Source: a bacterium UBP8_UBA817
GTDB taxonomy: Bacteria; Margulisbacteria; Marinamargulisbacteria; CAMDBA01
Direction of reading: 5' to 3'
Assembly (NCBI GenBank): GCA_945888995.1
Contig: CAMDBA010000001.1
Coordinates: 76,796-140,795, forward strand
Length of the DNA: 64,000 nt
Shown piece by piece: positions 45,812-55,919 of the stretch; positions within the stretch are counted from its first letter, which is position 1; each line of letters starts with the position of its first letter. Made by a program: the position numbers and the translations under genes. A model generated the notes under the pieces. That model saw only the letters and a program-made list of their open reading frames with translations. It was not told the DNA's origin and made no database searches.

Positions 45812-48085
45812 CTACGACAAGACGCTTCGGCCTTTCTTTTCCCCATCATACTGAGAAATTATCCCCTTTTTCTCCAGTTCGTCCATTAAACGCGCAGCCC
45901 GGTTATATCCAATTCTGAGCTTTCTCTGCAAATAGGATGTCGAGGCATATTGGGTGTTTTTTACAATTTCTTTGGCTTCGTTAAACAATTCGTCGACTTG
46001 CTCTTCGTTCGAATCACCGGACGATTCAAGCGGTTCGATATCGATAATCTCGTTCAGATAGGCCGGTTCACCCTGAATTTTCAAGAAATCTACGACGTTT
46101 TTCACTTCTTTTTCACTTAGATATACACCCTGGACGCGGGCCGGTTTCGGCGCACCGACCGGAGAATAGAGCATATCCCCTTTTCCAAGGAGCTTTTCTG
46201 CGCCAGGCATATCGAGAATCGTTCGTGAGTCTATTTGGGATTGCAAGAAAAATGAGACCCGGGACGGCACGTTTGCTTTAATCAATCCCGTCACGACATC
46301 CACACTAGGACGCTGCGTTGCAATCACCAGATGAATGCCTGTTGCGCGGGACATCTGAGCCAGACGGCAGATAGTGTTTTCCACTTCCTGAGACGCCACC
46401 ATCATCAAGTCGGCCAACTCATCGATAATGACAACGATGTACGGCAGCCGTTGCGGCACAAAAAATGTTTCAACAGGCTGTCCATCCGGATTGACGAATT
46501 GGTCCAGCTTCGCCTTTGCCAGCTCATGACTGGAGAGATTAAGGGACGCAATTTCTTCGATCCGGGAGTTATAGCCGTCGATATGCTTCACGCCGATCCG
46601 GGAAAATTCTTCATATCGCCTCTCCATTTCACTAAGCGCCCATTTTTTGAGCGTTGCCGCCGCCTTGTGCGGATCGGTGACAACAGGTGCCAGGAGGTGT
46701 GGAATGCCTTCATACATACTGAGCTCGACTTTTTTAGGGTCGATCATCAGGAACTTCACTTCTTCCGGCGTCGCTCGTAATAAAATCGACAGAATAATGG
46801 CATTAATACAGACACTTTTTCCGGATCCCGTCGCACCGGCAATAAGAACGTGCGGCATTTTTGCTAGATCCATCAGGATCGGCTCTCCGGTAATCGTTAA
46901 TCCGATGGCGGCGACGACTTTGGATTTCCGCTCAAAAAAGTCGGTCTTTTCGATAATCCTGCGCATATTAACCGTCTCGACATTTACATTTGGCACCTCG
47001 ATTCCGATCAGGGCTTTGCCGGGAATAGGCGCTTCGATACGGACATCGGTGACGGCGAGTTTGAGGGCGATATCTTTGGATAAAGCGGTGATTTTGCTAA
47101 TTTTGACGCCGTCTCCGGGCTGAAGTTCATACCGGGTAACGGATGGGCCTGGCGTGATATTGACCACTTTGGCGTCCACCTGGAAACTCATCAAGGCTTC
47201 TTCCAAAATTTTTGCGCGTTCCTGTTGCTGAATTTTTTGCTTGGCTTTGCTGCCGGCATTTTCGTATTTTTCCAACAAGTCGATCGGCGGGAATTCGTAA
47301 TTATGGTAAGTCAATGACGCCGGCGGCGTATACACCGGCCGGGCTGTAGGGACTTCAGGTTCAGATTCTTCTTCCTCATCATCGAGGTCGTCAAATTCCG
47401 GAAGCTTAAACGGCCGGTCAGTCGGAGCAGAGGGTTCGTCGTCTTTTGGGGACGGTTCCGGCTTTTCTTTTTTTCCGAACAATTTGAAGCTTTTCTTCAA
47501 CGAACGACTCACCTGAACGTCAGATACAGGTTCAAACGCATACTGATTCGCAGGCTGATCGGACCACCAGCGTTGCCAGAGTTTTTTGATTGAAAAATTA
47601 AAGATGAGAATTCCGGATAATACCCACGTCACGCCCAGTAAAATCGCCACTCCCCAAATCCCGATGATTTTATACAAGGCGAATAACAGGAACGACCCGA
47701 CTACGCCACCGCCGTTTTGGGCATATGTAAAATCGATTATCGGGGAAGTTCCCACACCGTAGAGTTCCAACGCCACCAAGCATGCCAGAAAACATGCCAA
47801 GCAAGCCCGCTTAACAATGATGCTTTTACGCTCTAAAAACGGGACAAATCCAATGAGGCCGACCCACAACAGAAAAAACGGCAGCCAGTAGATCCCGGAG
47901 CCGATGATTTTTTTTGCTGCAGTCTGAACCAGAAATTGACCCACAAATCCCGTCAATTGCGGAAATGCCGCCGACACGCCTAAAAATAAGGCGAGACATA
48001 ATAGGACAATCGATTTAATTTCAGCTTTTATTGACGGTTCCGGCCGGGGCGCGGATTTACGTTTTATTGAAGGAGATTTTGCCAT
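45812..48085 (-). CDS. ftsK: DNA translocase FtsK/SpoIIIE
   Basis: Pumps chromosomal DNA through the division septum. A 757-residue protein with four or five N-terminal membrane helices (about 22-175) and an acidic/Pro-rich linker (about 200-265). The RecA-like motor has Walker A GATGSGKSVCIN near 425 and Walker B VVIIDELADLM near 558. The RAT-IATQRPS stretch is near 590. A winged-helix gamma domain (about 690-757, YLQRKLRIGYNRAARLMDELE) reads KOPS-like sites. The length matches short FtsK/SpoIIIE forms. Confidence 0.96.
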   Translation of the reverse strand: MAKSPSIKRKSAPRPEPSIKAEIKSIVLLCLALFLGVSAAFPQLTGFVGQFLVQTAAKKIIGSGIYWLPFFLLWVGLIGFVPFLERKSIIVKRACLACFLACLVALELYGVGTSPIIDFTYAQNGGGVVGSFLLFALYKIIGIWGVAILLGVTWVLSGILIFNFSIKKLWQRWWSDQPANQYAFEPVSDVQVSRSLKKSFKLFGKKEKPEPSPKDDEPSAPTDRPFKLPEFDDLDDEEEESEPEVPTARPVYTPPASLTYHNYEFPPIDLLEKYENAGSKAKQKIQQQERAKILEEALMSFQVDAKVVNITPGPSVTRYELQPGDGVKISKITALSKDIALKLAVTDVRIEAPIPGKALIGIEVPNVNVETVNMRRIIEKTDFFERKSKVVAAIGLTITGEPILMDLAKMPHVLIAGATGSGKSVCINAIILSILLRATPEEVKFLMIDPKKVELSMYEGIPHLLAPVVTDPHKAAATLKKWALSEMERRYEEFSRIGVKHIDGYNSRIEEIASLNLSSHELAKAKLDQFVNPDGQPVETFFVPQRLPYIVVIIDELADLMMVASQEVENTICRLAQMSRATGIHLVIATQRPSVDVVTGLIKANVPSRVSFFLQSQIDSRTILDMPGAEKLLGKGDMLYSPVGAPKPARVQGVYLSEKEVKNVVDFLKIQGEPAYLNEIIDIEPLESSGDSNEEQVDELFNEAKEIVKNTQYASTSYLQRKLRIGYNRAARLMDELEKKGIISQYDGEKKGRSVLS

Positions 48086-48152
48086 GACGCTTGATAAGCC
48101 TGCCCCTCTCTAAGGCTAAAGAGGGTTACCCAAAAGGGGTATAGTGAAGTCC

Positions 48153-48515
48153 TTATTGCATACTTGCTTTGGCTTGTTCGACATCTTCGAACAGACCGAT
48201 GTTACGCTTAATCATACTGACCATGCCAGACGCATCCAAAAGTTTCACGACCTGTGGTTTCGTACAGACGATATTTAAAGCACCGTTGGAACGGGCAACT
48301 TTTTTAGCAGCAATGGCGATGGTGCCTAATCCCACACTATCGACATAGGTGGTATCTTCTAAATTCACGATGAGTTTGAAGACCTGCTGATTGTCGATCA
48401 CATCGGTAAAAGTGTCGTTCAGCTTCGGCGCATTGTAATCATCGAGCTCGCCCGATACGGTTAAAATTATCATATCCCCATCGCGGGTCAATTTAATATC
48501 TAGTTCTAAAGTCAT
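48153..48515 (-). CDS. STAS-domain anti-sigma factor antagonist
   Basis: A 120-residue single STAS domain like RsbV. The likely phosphorylation site is S60 in YVDSVGLGTIAI. The N-terminal strand LELDIKLTRDGDMIILTVSG and the ending FEDVEQAKASM are typical. AAGGAGG precedes the start. There is no kinase gene beside it, so it may be served by the RsbW-like kinase at 15271-15714, or by another outside the window. A TATAAT box precedes it. Confidence 0.88.
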   Translation of the reverse strand: MTLELDIKLTRDGDMIILTVSGELDDYNAPKLNDTFTDVIDNQQVFKLIVNLEDTTYVDSVGLGTIAIAAKKVARSNGALNIVCTKPQVVKLLDASGMVSMIKRNIGLFEDVEQAKASMQ

Positions 48516-48547
48516 ATCGGTCCTCCTTAATGGGTCTATAGTCTAGC

Positions 48548-48560
48548 ATTATACAAAACA
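48548..48560 (-). promoter_or_regulatory. Candidate promoter of the second STAS gene
   Basis: TTTTGTATAATGC on the minus strand contains a perfect TATAAT in the short gap after cysS. The -35 (TGGCTT-like at about 17 bases) is poor. The leader would be about 35 bases. Confidence 0.4.
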
Positions 48561-48583
48561 GGGGTGCATGAAGCCAGCATCTG

Positions 48584-49963
48584 TTACGCGGGCTGAATCC
48601 GGCTCCAACGGGTTCCTTCTTTACTGTCTTCCAATTGAATCCCCATCCCCAATAATTGAGCACGGATTTCGTCGGATCTTTTGAAATCTTTTTCGGTGCG
48701 GGATTTATTTCTTTCATCAATAAGCTGAGTGATCTCATCCGATATCTCATCAACCGGAGAAGATGAAGATAAGTCCGAGAAAAACAACCCTAAGATCGCA
48801 CCTAGTTTTCCCAGCAATGCGGAGCCACGCTTTTCTCTGTGAATAAATTTATTCAATTCGAATAAAATACCGACCGCCCCTGCAAAGTTAAAATCATCGT
48901 TCATCGCATCCAGAAACCGGGCATTAAATCCCGACAGGTGCGCATCCGACGCGATATCCACGGCAGGATCTGCGTGGACCGGAAATGTCGCCAAGGTTTT
49001 ATGAAGCCTGGTCAGAGAAGAGAAGGATTCATCGAGACCGTCTTTTGAGAAATTAAACGGGGTCCGGTAATGCGATCTAAGCAGATAAAATCGCAATACT
49101 TCGCCCGCATACTCGCCTAAAATTTCCCGAATGGAATAGGTATTCTTTTTGGACTTGGACATTTTTTCGTCGTTAATGGTGACGAATCCGTTATGCACCC
49201 AATATTTGGCGAACGGCTGGCCGGTATGCGCTTCGGACTGGGCGATCTCATTTTCGTGGTGAGGGAAGATCAAATCTTCGCCGCCGCCATGGATGTCGAT
49301 AGTCGGGCCTAATTCGTGAATAGCCATAGCCGAACATTCGATATGCCAGCCAGGCCGGCCGGCACCCCAAGGGCTTTCCCAGGCAGGTTCTCCGGGTTTT
49401 GACGGCTTCCATAGAACAAAGTCCGCAGGATTCCGTTTTTGATCCGACACGTCGACCCGCGCACCTGCAACGAGGTCATCGAGAATTTTTTTGGACAATT
49501 TTCCGTATGGAGGAAAGGCTTCCACCGAATAACAGACGTCGCCGCTCGGGGTGATATATGCAGCATTTTTGTCTAATAAAGACTGAATAATTTCAAAAAT
49601 CTCGGCCATATGGCCGGTTGCGCGAGGGTATGAATCCGCCCGTTGGATATTGAGCTGATCCATATCGTCAAAATACGCCTGGATCATGGTCTCGGTCAGC
49701 TCCGTCACTGACATATCTTTTAGTGCGGCGCGCTGGATAATCTTGTCATCAATATCAGTAAAATTCTGAACATAGCGAACCTGGTAGTTTCGGGCCGTCA
49801 GATATCGACGGATAGTATCAAATACCACGTAGGCTCTGGCATGTCCGATATGGCAATAATCATACACCGTGACACCACAAACATAAAAAGACACCTGGCC
49901 TTCTCGAAGCGGAATAAACGGCTCTTTTTGACCGGAGAGAGTATTAAATACGCGGATTGCCAT
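48584..49963 (-). CDS. cysS: Cysteinyl-tRNA synthetase
   Basis: Charges tRNA-Cys. A 459-residue class I enzyme with HIGH at 38-41, preceded by the zinc-binding Cys of [11 protein letters not shown]. The other zinc ligands lie in HIECSAMA and [20 protein letters not shown] is near 268, and a helical anticodon-binding end carries [19 protein letters not shown]. The length is standard. It overlaps the panB stop by one base. Confidence 0.96.
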   Translation of the reverse strand: MAIRVFNTLSGQKEPFIPLREGQVSFYVCGVTVYDYCHIGHARAYVVFDTIRRYLTARNYQVRYVQNFTDIDDKIIQRAALKDMSVTELTETMIQAYFDDMDQLNIQRADSYPRATGHMAEIFEIIQSLLDKNAAYITPSGDVCYSVEAFPPYGKLSKKILDDLVAGARVDVSDQKRNPADFVLWKPSKPGEPAWESPWGAGRPGWHIECSAMAIHELGPTIDIHGGGEDLIFPHHENEIAQSEAHTGQPFAKYWVHNGFVTINDEKMSKSKKNTYSIREILGEYAGEVLRFYLLRSHYRTPFNFSKDGLDESFSSLTRLHKTLATFPVHADPAVDIASDAHLSGFNARFLDAMNDDFNFAGAVGILFELNKFIHREKRGSALLGKLGAILGLFFSDLSSSSPVDEISDEITQLIDERNKSRTEKDFKRSDEIRAQLLGMGIQLEDSKEGTRWSRIQPA

Positions 49964-50769
49964 TAGTATGTGTGCTCCTCATCAGGATATCGTCCGTTGA
50001 TAACATCTTGTTTAAATTCAGAAATCGCTTTTTTGGTCTCGTCATATAGCGACGCATAACGTTTTACAAATTTAGGGGACACGCCGGTCTGATACCCCAG
50101 CAAATCATGCGTCACCAAAACCTGCCCATCGCAATCGGGACCTGCCCCGATACCAATGGTCGGAATGGCTAATTGCGACGAAATAAATGCCGCTAGCTCA
50201 CGTGGAACCATTTCCAACACAATTGAAAATACGCCAAGTTTTTCTAATTCTTTGGCCAATAGCAACATGCCTTCGGCTTCGTCTGATTTTTTACCGCGAA
50301 TCTTGTACCCGCCGATCCGATAGACGGACTGTGGAGTAAATCCGATATGGCCCATGACCGGAATCCCGGCTTCGATGACGGCCTGAATAAACGGCAAACT
50401 ATGGGCATCAAACGATTCCATTTTCACAGCCTTAGCGCCACCGGTCTGAATCAAGCGACCGGCATTCTCGACCGCGGTCTGTGCCGATGTGTGATAGCTC
50501 ATAAACGGCATATCTGCGACCAGAAGCGCCTTCGGGTTTGACCGAGCAACCGCCTGGGTATGATGCAGCATATGGTCCATCGTCACACTCACGGTGTTTT
50601 CAAATCCCAAGACCACATTTCCAACCGAATCACCCACCAGAATTACGTCAACGCCGACTTCATCCAGAATCGCTGCCATCGATGCATCGTAGGCCGTTAG
50701 CACCACGATCTTTTCTTTCGCCGCTTTCTTTTGAATCAAGCTAACCGGTGTAACAGGATATTTTTTCAT
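49963..50769 (-). CDS. panB: Ketopantoate hydroxymethyltransferase
   Basis: First committed step of pantothenate synthesis: transfers a hydroxymethyl group from methylene-tetrahydrofolate to 2-oxoisovalerate. The 268 residues fit the family. ILVGDSVGNVVLGF near 40-53 carries the metal Asp. DMPFMSYHTS and GIPVMGHIGFTPQS follow, and GIGAGPDCDGQVLV is near 205. panD, another step in the pathway, is in the same direction at 54511. panC is not in the window. Confidence 0.95.
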   Translation of the reverse strand: MKKYPVTPVSLIQKKAAKEKIVVLTAYDASMAAILDEVGVDVILVGDSVGNVVLGFENTVSVTMDHMLHHTQAVARSNPKALLVADMPFMSYHTSAQTAVENAGRLIQTGGAKAVKMESFDAHSLPFIQAVIEAGIPVMGHIGFTPQSVYRIGGYKIRGKKSDEAEGMLLLAKELEKLGVFSIVLEMVPRELAAFISSQLAIPTIGIGAGPDCDGQVLVTHDLLGYQTGVSPKFVKRYASLYDETKKAISEFKQDVINGRYPDEEHTY

Positions 50770-50810
50770 AGGTTGGCTAGAATACCTAACTTTAAAAGGG
50801 TTGCCAATCG

Positions 50811-51629
50811 TTACGATGACGGGCCAGATAGATCCAGGTTCAGAAACGAAGACTTGGGAGACTCGCTATAAAGATCAAAGAGGCGGGTTTCCAGCGCTTC
50901 TTTATTGAGGAAGCGTGTGAGATTGCCGTTTTCAGCCAGAGAAATGGTGCCGGTTTCTTCCGAAATGACGATGACAATCGCATCCGAAATTTCGGTTAAT
51001 CCGATCGCCGCTCTGTGCCGGGTCCCTAAACGCCGGTCCACAATCTTGCTATCAGAAAGTGGCAAAAGGCAACCTGCCGCCAGGATTTTATTTTCACGTA
51101 TAATTAATGCACCGTCGTGAGTGGGCGTATTGGGCCAGAAGAGATTGATAATTAATTCAGACGAAATTTGTGCATCCACGACGACACCTGAGAGGGTGTA
51201 TTCGCTCAAATCATTTCGCATTTCAATGCTGATCAGCGCGCCGATTTTTTGTTTCGATAACGATTCTACGGCAACGAGTAATTTTTTAATAATGGTCGGC
51301 AGTGAGATTTCCGAGGAATTATTACCTGTAGAAAGGCCTTTTCTGCGTCCCATTTTCTCCAGAAACCGACGGATGTCAGGCTGAAAAATAATAATAATCA
51401 AGAAAATAATCGCGGCTGAGAATTTTTCCAGCACCCACGTCAGTGTCGTCAATACAAAAATTCGACTGATTACATACAGCGACAAAACCACCAAAAGACC
51501 TGGAATTAAACTAAACGACCGGGACCGCTTCATCCAGACCAAAAGCTGCAAGATAATTGCATACACGATCAGGAAATCCAATATGGATTTCCCAGATAAT
51601 TTGGACAGGATTTCAGCGGTGATCGTCAT
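50811..51629 (-). CDS. cdaA: Membrane diadenylate cyclase (c-di-AMP synthase, CdaA type)
   Basis: Makes cyclic di-AMP from two ATP. The 272 residues comprise three N-terminal membrane helices (about 15-85) and a DAC domain with the hallmark DGALIIRENKI and the RHR in LGTRHRAAIGLTE near 200. The usual partners cdaR and glmM are not adjacent. Instead the start overlaps lysA (ATGA), placing it after cimA and lysA. c-di-AMP often governs potassium and osmotic balance, but nothing here shows its target. Confidence 0.93.
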   Translation of the reverse strand: MTITAEILSKLSGKSILDFLIVYAIILQLLVWMKRSRSFSLIPGLLVVLSLYVISRIFVLTTLTWVLEKFSAAIIFLIIIIFQPDIRRFLEKMGRRKGLSTGNNSSEISLPTIIKKLLVAVESLSKQKIGALISIEMRNDLSEYTLSGVVVDAQISSELIINLFWPNTPTHDGALIIRENKILAAGCLLPLSDSKIVDRRLGTRHRAAIGLTEISDAIVIVISEETGTISLAENGNLTRFLNKEALETRLFDLYSESPKSSFLNLDLSGPSS

Positions 51630-52912
51630 AGGTCGTATCGGATTACATCATCATACGTTTCCCGTCGAACCAGAACTCGCGAATGACCGCCAAATACGCC
51701 GACCATTGCCGGCCGTTGGCAGCGGTTATAATTAGACGCCATCGCATAATTATAAGCGCCTGTTCCATACACTGCGAGAACATCGCCGACACTTGGCTCA
51801 GGCAGCAGCACGCCTTCCGCCAGAACGTCACCCGATTCGCAATACTTTCCGGCAATGGTATACGGTTTGCCTTTGCCTGCTTTATTGGCCAATTCAAAGG
51901 TATATTCAGCCTGGTAGAGCATCGGTCTCGGATTATCGGCCATGCCCCCATCGACGAAGACATAGTCCTTGATTCCCGGAATCGGCTTAACGGCGCCGAC
52001 TGTGTAGAGTGTCAGCCCTGCATTTCCGATAATCGAACGGCCAGGCTCCAGGATTAACTTAGGTTCTTTTAAGCCTGCTTTTTTGAGTTCTTCTTTGAGC
52101 AAGGTGGTTAATTTTTCGATAAATAAGTCGATTGCCGGTGGATCGTCCTGTTCGATATAGCGAATCCCGATACCTCCGCCGAGATTTAATTCCTCAACCT
52201 CAACGCCAACTTCGGATTTAATGTGCACCAAATGGCCAACCATAATCCTAACCAGATCCAAATATGGTTCCACATCAAAAATCTGAGAGCCGATATGCCC
52301 ATGAATGCCTAGGAACTTGAGTTCAGGTGTGTCTACAATAAATGAAATAATGTCTATTAATTCCCGTTTATCAATACCAAATTTTGAATCGATGTGACCG
52401 GTTTTAATGTAGTCATGCGTGTGGGCTTCGATTTCGGGCTTGAGACGGACGAGAAGGTTGGCGGTGCAGGCTTTTTGTTGGCAGAGTGTTTGAATGTTTT
52501 TCAACTCCTGCCCATTATCAACGACGATCCTGATCTGATGATCCAGCGCCATGGAGATCTCCTCAAGGGACTTGTTATTGCCGTGAAATAGAATTTTGTC
52601 AGGAGAGACGTCGCTTTTAAGCGCAGTATATAACTCGCCGCCAGATACGACATCCACGCCCAAACCTTCTTCGGCGATTAAGTTTAAGATCCCTTTATTC
52701 AGACCTGCTTTACCGGCAAATACCACCTGATAATTCGGATAATGCTGAGACAGGGGTGCCGTATAGGCCCGGCAATTGTCACGCAAGGTCGCTTCATCGA
52801 GCACATAAAGCGGCGTGCCGTAGGTTTGAGCCAGTTCGGTTAAGTCTATCCCGCCGACTTCGAGCTCGCCTTCCAGGTGACGTGTCAGTGTAATCGGTTT
52901 TACGGTGCTCAT
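51626..52912 (-). CDS. lysA: Diaminopimelate decarboxylase
   Basis: Last step of lysine synthesis, converting meso-diaminopimelate to lysine with PLP. A 428-residue fold III enzyme. The PLP Lys lies near 69 in FAGKAGLNKGIL. HGHIGSQIFD is near 220, GGGIGIRY near 252, and EPGRSIIGNAG near 298. The active-site Cys is in KYCESGDVLAE near 360, followed by GTGAYNYAMASNYN. It overlaps both cimA upstream and cdaA downstream by four bases. Lysine enzyme lysC is elsewhere in the window. Confidence 0.95.
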   Translation of the reverse strand: MSTVKPITLTRHLEGELEVGGIDLTELAQTYGTPLYVLDEATLRDNCRAYTAPLSQHYPNYQVVFAGKAGLNKGILNLIAEEGLGVDVVSGGELYTALKSDVSPDKILFHGNNKSLEEISMALDHQIRIVVDNGQELKNIQTLCQQKACTANLLVRLKPEIEAHTHDYIKTGHIDSKFGIDKRELIDIISFIVDTPELKFLGIHGHIGSQIFDVEPYLDLVRIMVGHLVHIKSEVGVEVEELNLGGGIGIRYIEQDDPPAIDLFIEKLTTLLKEELKKAGLKEPKLILEPGRSIIGNAGLTLYTVGAVKPIPGIKDYVFVDGGMADNPRPMLYQAEYTFELANKAGKGKPYTIAGKYCESGDVLAEGVLLPEPSVGDVLAVYGTGAYNYAMASNYNRCQRPAMVGVFGGHSRVLVRRETYDDVIRYDL

Positions 52913-54483
52913 AGTTCCGGCTCTCCTAACAACTTATATTCGAAACTATCGACTAACGCCTTCCACGACGCTTCTATCACGTTTTCGGAGACGCCGACGG
53001 TGCCCCAGGAGCGGGTGCCGTCCGTTGATTCGATCAATACCCGGACCTTGGCGTCGGTTCCGTCTTTTGAATTTAAAACACGGACTTTATAGTCCACTAA
53101 ATGAACATTTTTAATGGCATGAAAAATCGGCTCAAGTGACCGTCTCAGGGCATGATCGAGGGAGCTAACCGGCCCGTTTCCTTCACCGACGATATGGACG
53201 AGTTTCCCGGCGATCTTCGCCTTTATCGTGGCTTCGAGGAGGCTTTTGTCATCGCCATGTTTTTCGGTAATGACCCGGTAGCTTTGAAGCTCAATTATGG
53301 GTTTAAAGTCTTCTAAAAACCGCTTCATCAACAGCTCAAACGACGCTTCGGCTTCTTCAAATTGATAACCGGCGTTTTCCATAGTTTTGATTTCTTTTAA
53401 TAACAGCGGCAATTGCGATGAATCTGCGCTGACTGAGATGCCATATTCTTGCGCTTTGTATAAAAGATTACTCACGCCGGAGAGTTCGGAAACGAGAATC
53501 CGCTGGCTATTTCCGACCAATGTCGGATCAATGTGCTCATAGGTTTCGGGATGCTTGAGCACGGCGCTGACATGCACACCCGCTTTATGCGCAAACGCAC
53601 TGCGACCGACATAGGGGAGAAAATCGTTGTGGCTGATATTGGCGATTTCGTCGAGGTGACGGGAAATCGGAGTCAGTTCTTTTAAATGGTCGTACGAAAT
53701 ACACGACAGTCCTTTTTTAACGAGGAGATTCGGAATGATCGTACTCAAATTTGCATTGCCGCATCGCTCGCCGTATCCGTTTAAGGTGCCCTGAACGTGA
53801 CGCGCACCGCCGTCTACCGCCGCGATTGAAATGGCAGTTCCCATACCGCCGTCATTGTGGGCATGAATTCCGACCATCCGATCAAATTTCTGACAGACCG
53901 TCTGCGTCGCCGCCTGAATATCCGACGGCAAACTACCTCCGTTTGTATCGCATAAGCACAAAATGTCTGCGCCTCCTTCATAGGCTGCGCACACTGCTTT
54001 TAAAGCATATTCCGGATTGCGTTTAAATCCGTCGAAAAAATGTTCCGAATCAAAAATGACTTCACGGCCATGGCTTTTCAAAAATGCGACCGAGTCATAA
54101 ATCAGCGCCAGGTTTTCTTCCAAACTGATTTTCAAGGCATGCGTCACGTGGAAATCCCAGGTCTTTCCGAAAATAACGACGACCGGCGTCTCAGCTTTGA
54201 TTAAAGCCTGTAAATTTGGATCGTTTTCCGGCGTATTTTTGGCACGCCGGGTGCTACCGAACGCGGCTATTTTGGCATGTTTTAGCGGAAGTGTTTTCAC
54301 TTGATTGAAATACTCTACGGCCTTGGGATTCGAGCCGGGCCATCCGCCTTCGATATATTGAACACCGAGATTGTCTAAAAGCTGGGTGATTTTGAGCTTG
54401 TCTTTAACCGTAAAGGAAATCCCTTCACCTTGCTCGCCATCGCGTAGGGTGGTGTCTAATATGCTTACTGCTTGTTGTGTCAT
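52909..54483 (-). CDS. cimA: (R)-citramalate synthase
   Basis: Condenses pyruvate with acetyl-CoA to citramalate, a threonine-independent route to isoleucine. The 524 residues have the HMGL-like barrel with LDTTLRDGEQGEGISF near 9-24 and YIEGGWPGSNP, a stretch typical of CimA rather than LeuA. HAHNDGGMGTAISIAAVDGG is near 203. A C-terminal LeuA-type allosteric domain (about 400-515) is where isoleucine would feed back. A 2-isopropylmalate synthase role is less likely given the WPGSNP motif. Confidence 0.9.
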   Translation of the reverse strand: MTQQAVSILDTTLRDGEQGEGISFTVKDKLKITQLLDNLGVQYIEGGWPGSNPKAVEYFNQVKTLPLKHAKIAAFGSTRRAKNTPENDPNLQALIKAETPVVVIFGKTWDFHVTHALKISLEENLALIYDSVAFLKSHGREVIFDSEHFFDGFKRNPEYALKAVCAAYEGGADILCLCDTNGGSLPSDIQAATQTVCQKFDRMVGIHAHNDGGMGTAISIAAVDGGARHVQGTLNGYGERCGNANLSTIIPNLLVKKGLSCISYDHLKELTPISRHLDEIANISHNDFLPYVGRSAFAHKAGVHVSAVLKHPETYEHIDPTLVGNSQRILVSELSGVSNLLYKAQEYGISVSADSSQLPLLLKEIKTMENAGYQFEEAEASFELLMKRFLEDFKPIIELQSYRVITEKHGDDKSLLEATIKAKIAGKLVHIVGEGNGPVSSLDHALRRSLEPIFHAIKNVHLVDYKVRVLNSKDGTDAKVRVLIESTDGTRSWGTVGVSENVIEASWKALVDSFEYKLLGEPEL

Positions 54484-54510
54484 CGGGCATTCCTCTTCAG
54501 TGTCGATAGA

Positions 54511-54849
54511 TTAGCGATTCTTGGCTTGAAGATCGACTAAAATAGGGTCGAGATCTTCAGCGTCAGGGTCAATCTGGGCGTAGGAAATAATAAAAATATC
54601 ATCTCCGATTTCGCCTTTGCGTGCGGCAGGGCCGTTGAGAGCAAAAATTCCGCTGCCGGCTGCCCCTTTAATCGCATACGTGGTCAGCCGTTCACCGTTA
54701 TTCAGATTTACAACATGGACTTGTTCGTTAGGGCGGATATTAGCCGCCTTCATAATATCTTCGTCAATGGTAATGCTACCGACATAAAATAAGTGTTTAT
54801 GTGTCAATTTTGCGTATGATATTTTTGATTTCAAGACTGTGATTAACAT
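54511..54849 (-). CDS. panD: Aspartate 1-decarboxylase
   Basis: Makes beta-alanine for pantothenate. The 112-residue proenzyme self-cleaves at Gly24-Ser25 (YVGSITID) to form a pyruvoyl cofactor. [20 protein letters not shown] near 58-77 and the [12 protein letters not shown] region are conserved. The length is normal. It lies 27 bases before cimA in a run that also holds panB. Confidence 0.94.
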   Translation of the reverse strand: MLITVLKSKISYAKLTHKHLFYVGSITIDEDIMKAANIRPNEQVHVVNLNNGERLTTYAIKGAAGSGIFALNGPAARKGEIGDDIFIISYAQIDPDAEDLDPILVDLQAKNR

Positions 54850-54872
54850 ATATTTCTCCTCAATTTTGCACC

Positions 54873-55328
54873 TTAATGTGGCTTATCCAGAATCAGAATT
54901 CCATTCAGATGGTCCATCTCATGCTGAATAATGCGAGCCATCATACCATGTTCGACCAATCGAATGAGCTTTCCTTTTCTAGTATACGCTTGCACATGGA
55001 TTTTTTGAGCTCTTGTCACACTGACGGTGGCACCCGGACAACTGAGGCACCCTTCGGTTTTGGTCTGCGCTCCTTCGGCAGTCAAAATTTCTGGGTTTAT
55101 CAGCACGATTTCCCTGCCTCTATACAACATCATCATGACCTTTTCCAGAATCCCGATTTGCGGCGCCGAAAGCCCGACACCTGTAGGACCATAGTCGGCT
55201 AAAGTGTCCCTCAGATCCCGTAAAAGCCGGTCCAGCCGTTCGTCAAATGCGGTCACGGGAACACAAGTCTGTCTTAAAATCGGATTGGGGACCGTTAGAA
55301 TCGTTTGGATGCTCACGTTATTTCTCAC
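54873..55328 (-). CDS. def: Peptide deformylase
   Basis: Removes the formyl group from new proteins. The 151 residues carry all three motifs: [10 protein letters not shown] (50-59), EGCLS (92-96, metal Cys94), and QHEMDH (135-140, metal His and catalytic Glu). The start is GTG 55328; GTG 55316 with GGTGAG upstream is equally possible and would remove four residues. It is divergent from rpsO across about 265 bases. Confidence 0.94.
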   Translation of the reverse strand: MRNNVSIQTILTVPNPILRQTCVPVTAFDERLDRLLRDLRDTLADYGPTGVGLSAPQIGILEKVMMMLYRGREIVLINPEILTAEGAQTKTEGCLSCPGATVSVTRAQKIHVQAYTRKGKLIRLVEHGMMARIIQHEMDHLNGILILDKPH

Positions 55329-55594
55329 CGGGCCGAATATATTCAGATAATGACAGACATATACGCTTATATAATCATTACCGGATCATCGGTTTTCTGT
55401 ATTAAAATAGAAGGTAATTATAGCTGACAAAAGAGGAGTCTTAAAGTATTATTTGCCAAAGTTGTAAGGTGCGAATTGCGTTTGGCCTCAAATGCATGCT
55501 AGCATAATGGCGTCTATAGCCTTTTTATTGGGCCTATACATTCTCTCGTTTAAATTATTAAAAATATAAAATCAATATATATAGGAGCATCACA
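55329..55594. promoter_or_regulatory. Divergent def/rpsO control region
   Basis: AT-rich spacer between def and rpsO. A plus-strand TGCTAGCAT-type extended -10 lies near 55497-55505, with TTGCGT about 18 bases before it, as a weak rpsO promoter candidate. A possible hairpin (TATAGCC with GGCCTATA, near 55514-55540) lies in the rpsO leader, where S15 binds its own mRNA in some bacteria. No gene is visible in this stretch. Confidence 0.35.
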
Positions 55595-55879
55595 ATGAGC
55601 AGCGAACAAAAAGAAATTAAACAAGAAGTTATCGAAAAATTTAAAGTTCATGAGACCGATACCGGATCTCCTGAAGTTCAAATCGCCCTTCTTACCACAC
55701 GAATCAACCTTTTGGTTGAGCACTTGAAAATCCACAAAAAAGACCATCACTCACGTCGTGGATTGTTAATGTTAGTCGGTCAAAGAAAGCGTCTTCTCAA
55801 TTACTTAAAACGCAAAAACCTTTCTCGGTTCCAAGAGCTCACCACGTCGTTAAGACTTAAGGTCTCTACCGTTAAGTAA
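55595..55879 (+). CDS. rpsO: Ribosomal protein S15
   Basis: 30S protein that binds 16S rRNA and bridges to 23S rRNA. It has 94 residues, slightly longer than the usual 89 owing to extra N-terminal residues. The core [40 protein letters not shown] and the basic [10 protein letters not shown] are intact. TAGGAGCATCACA precedes the ATG. pnp follows after 40 bases, the common rpsO-pnp pair. Confidence 0.97.
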   Translation: MSSEQKEIKQEVIEKFKVHETDTGSPEVQIALLTTRINLLVEHLKIHKKDHHSRRGLLMLVGQRKRLLNYLKRKNLSRFQELTTSLRLKVSTVK

Positions 55880-55919
55880 AACCGTAGTCAATTATAATCA
55901 GAAGGGTTCAAATATTATT

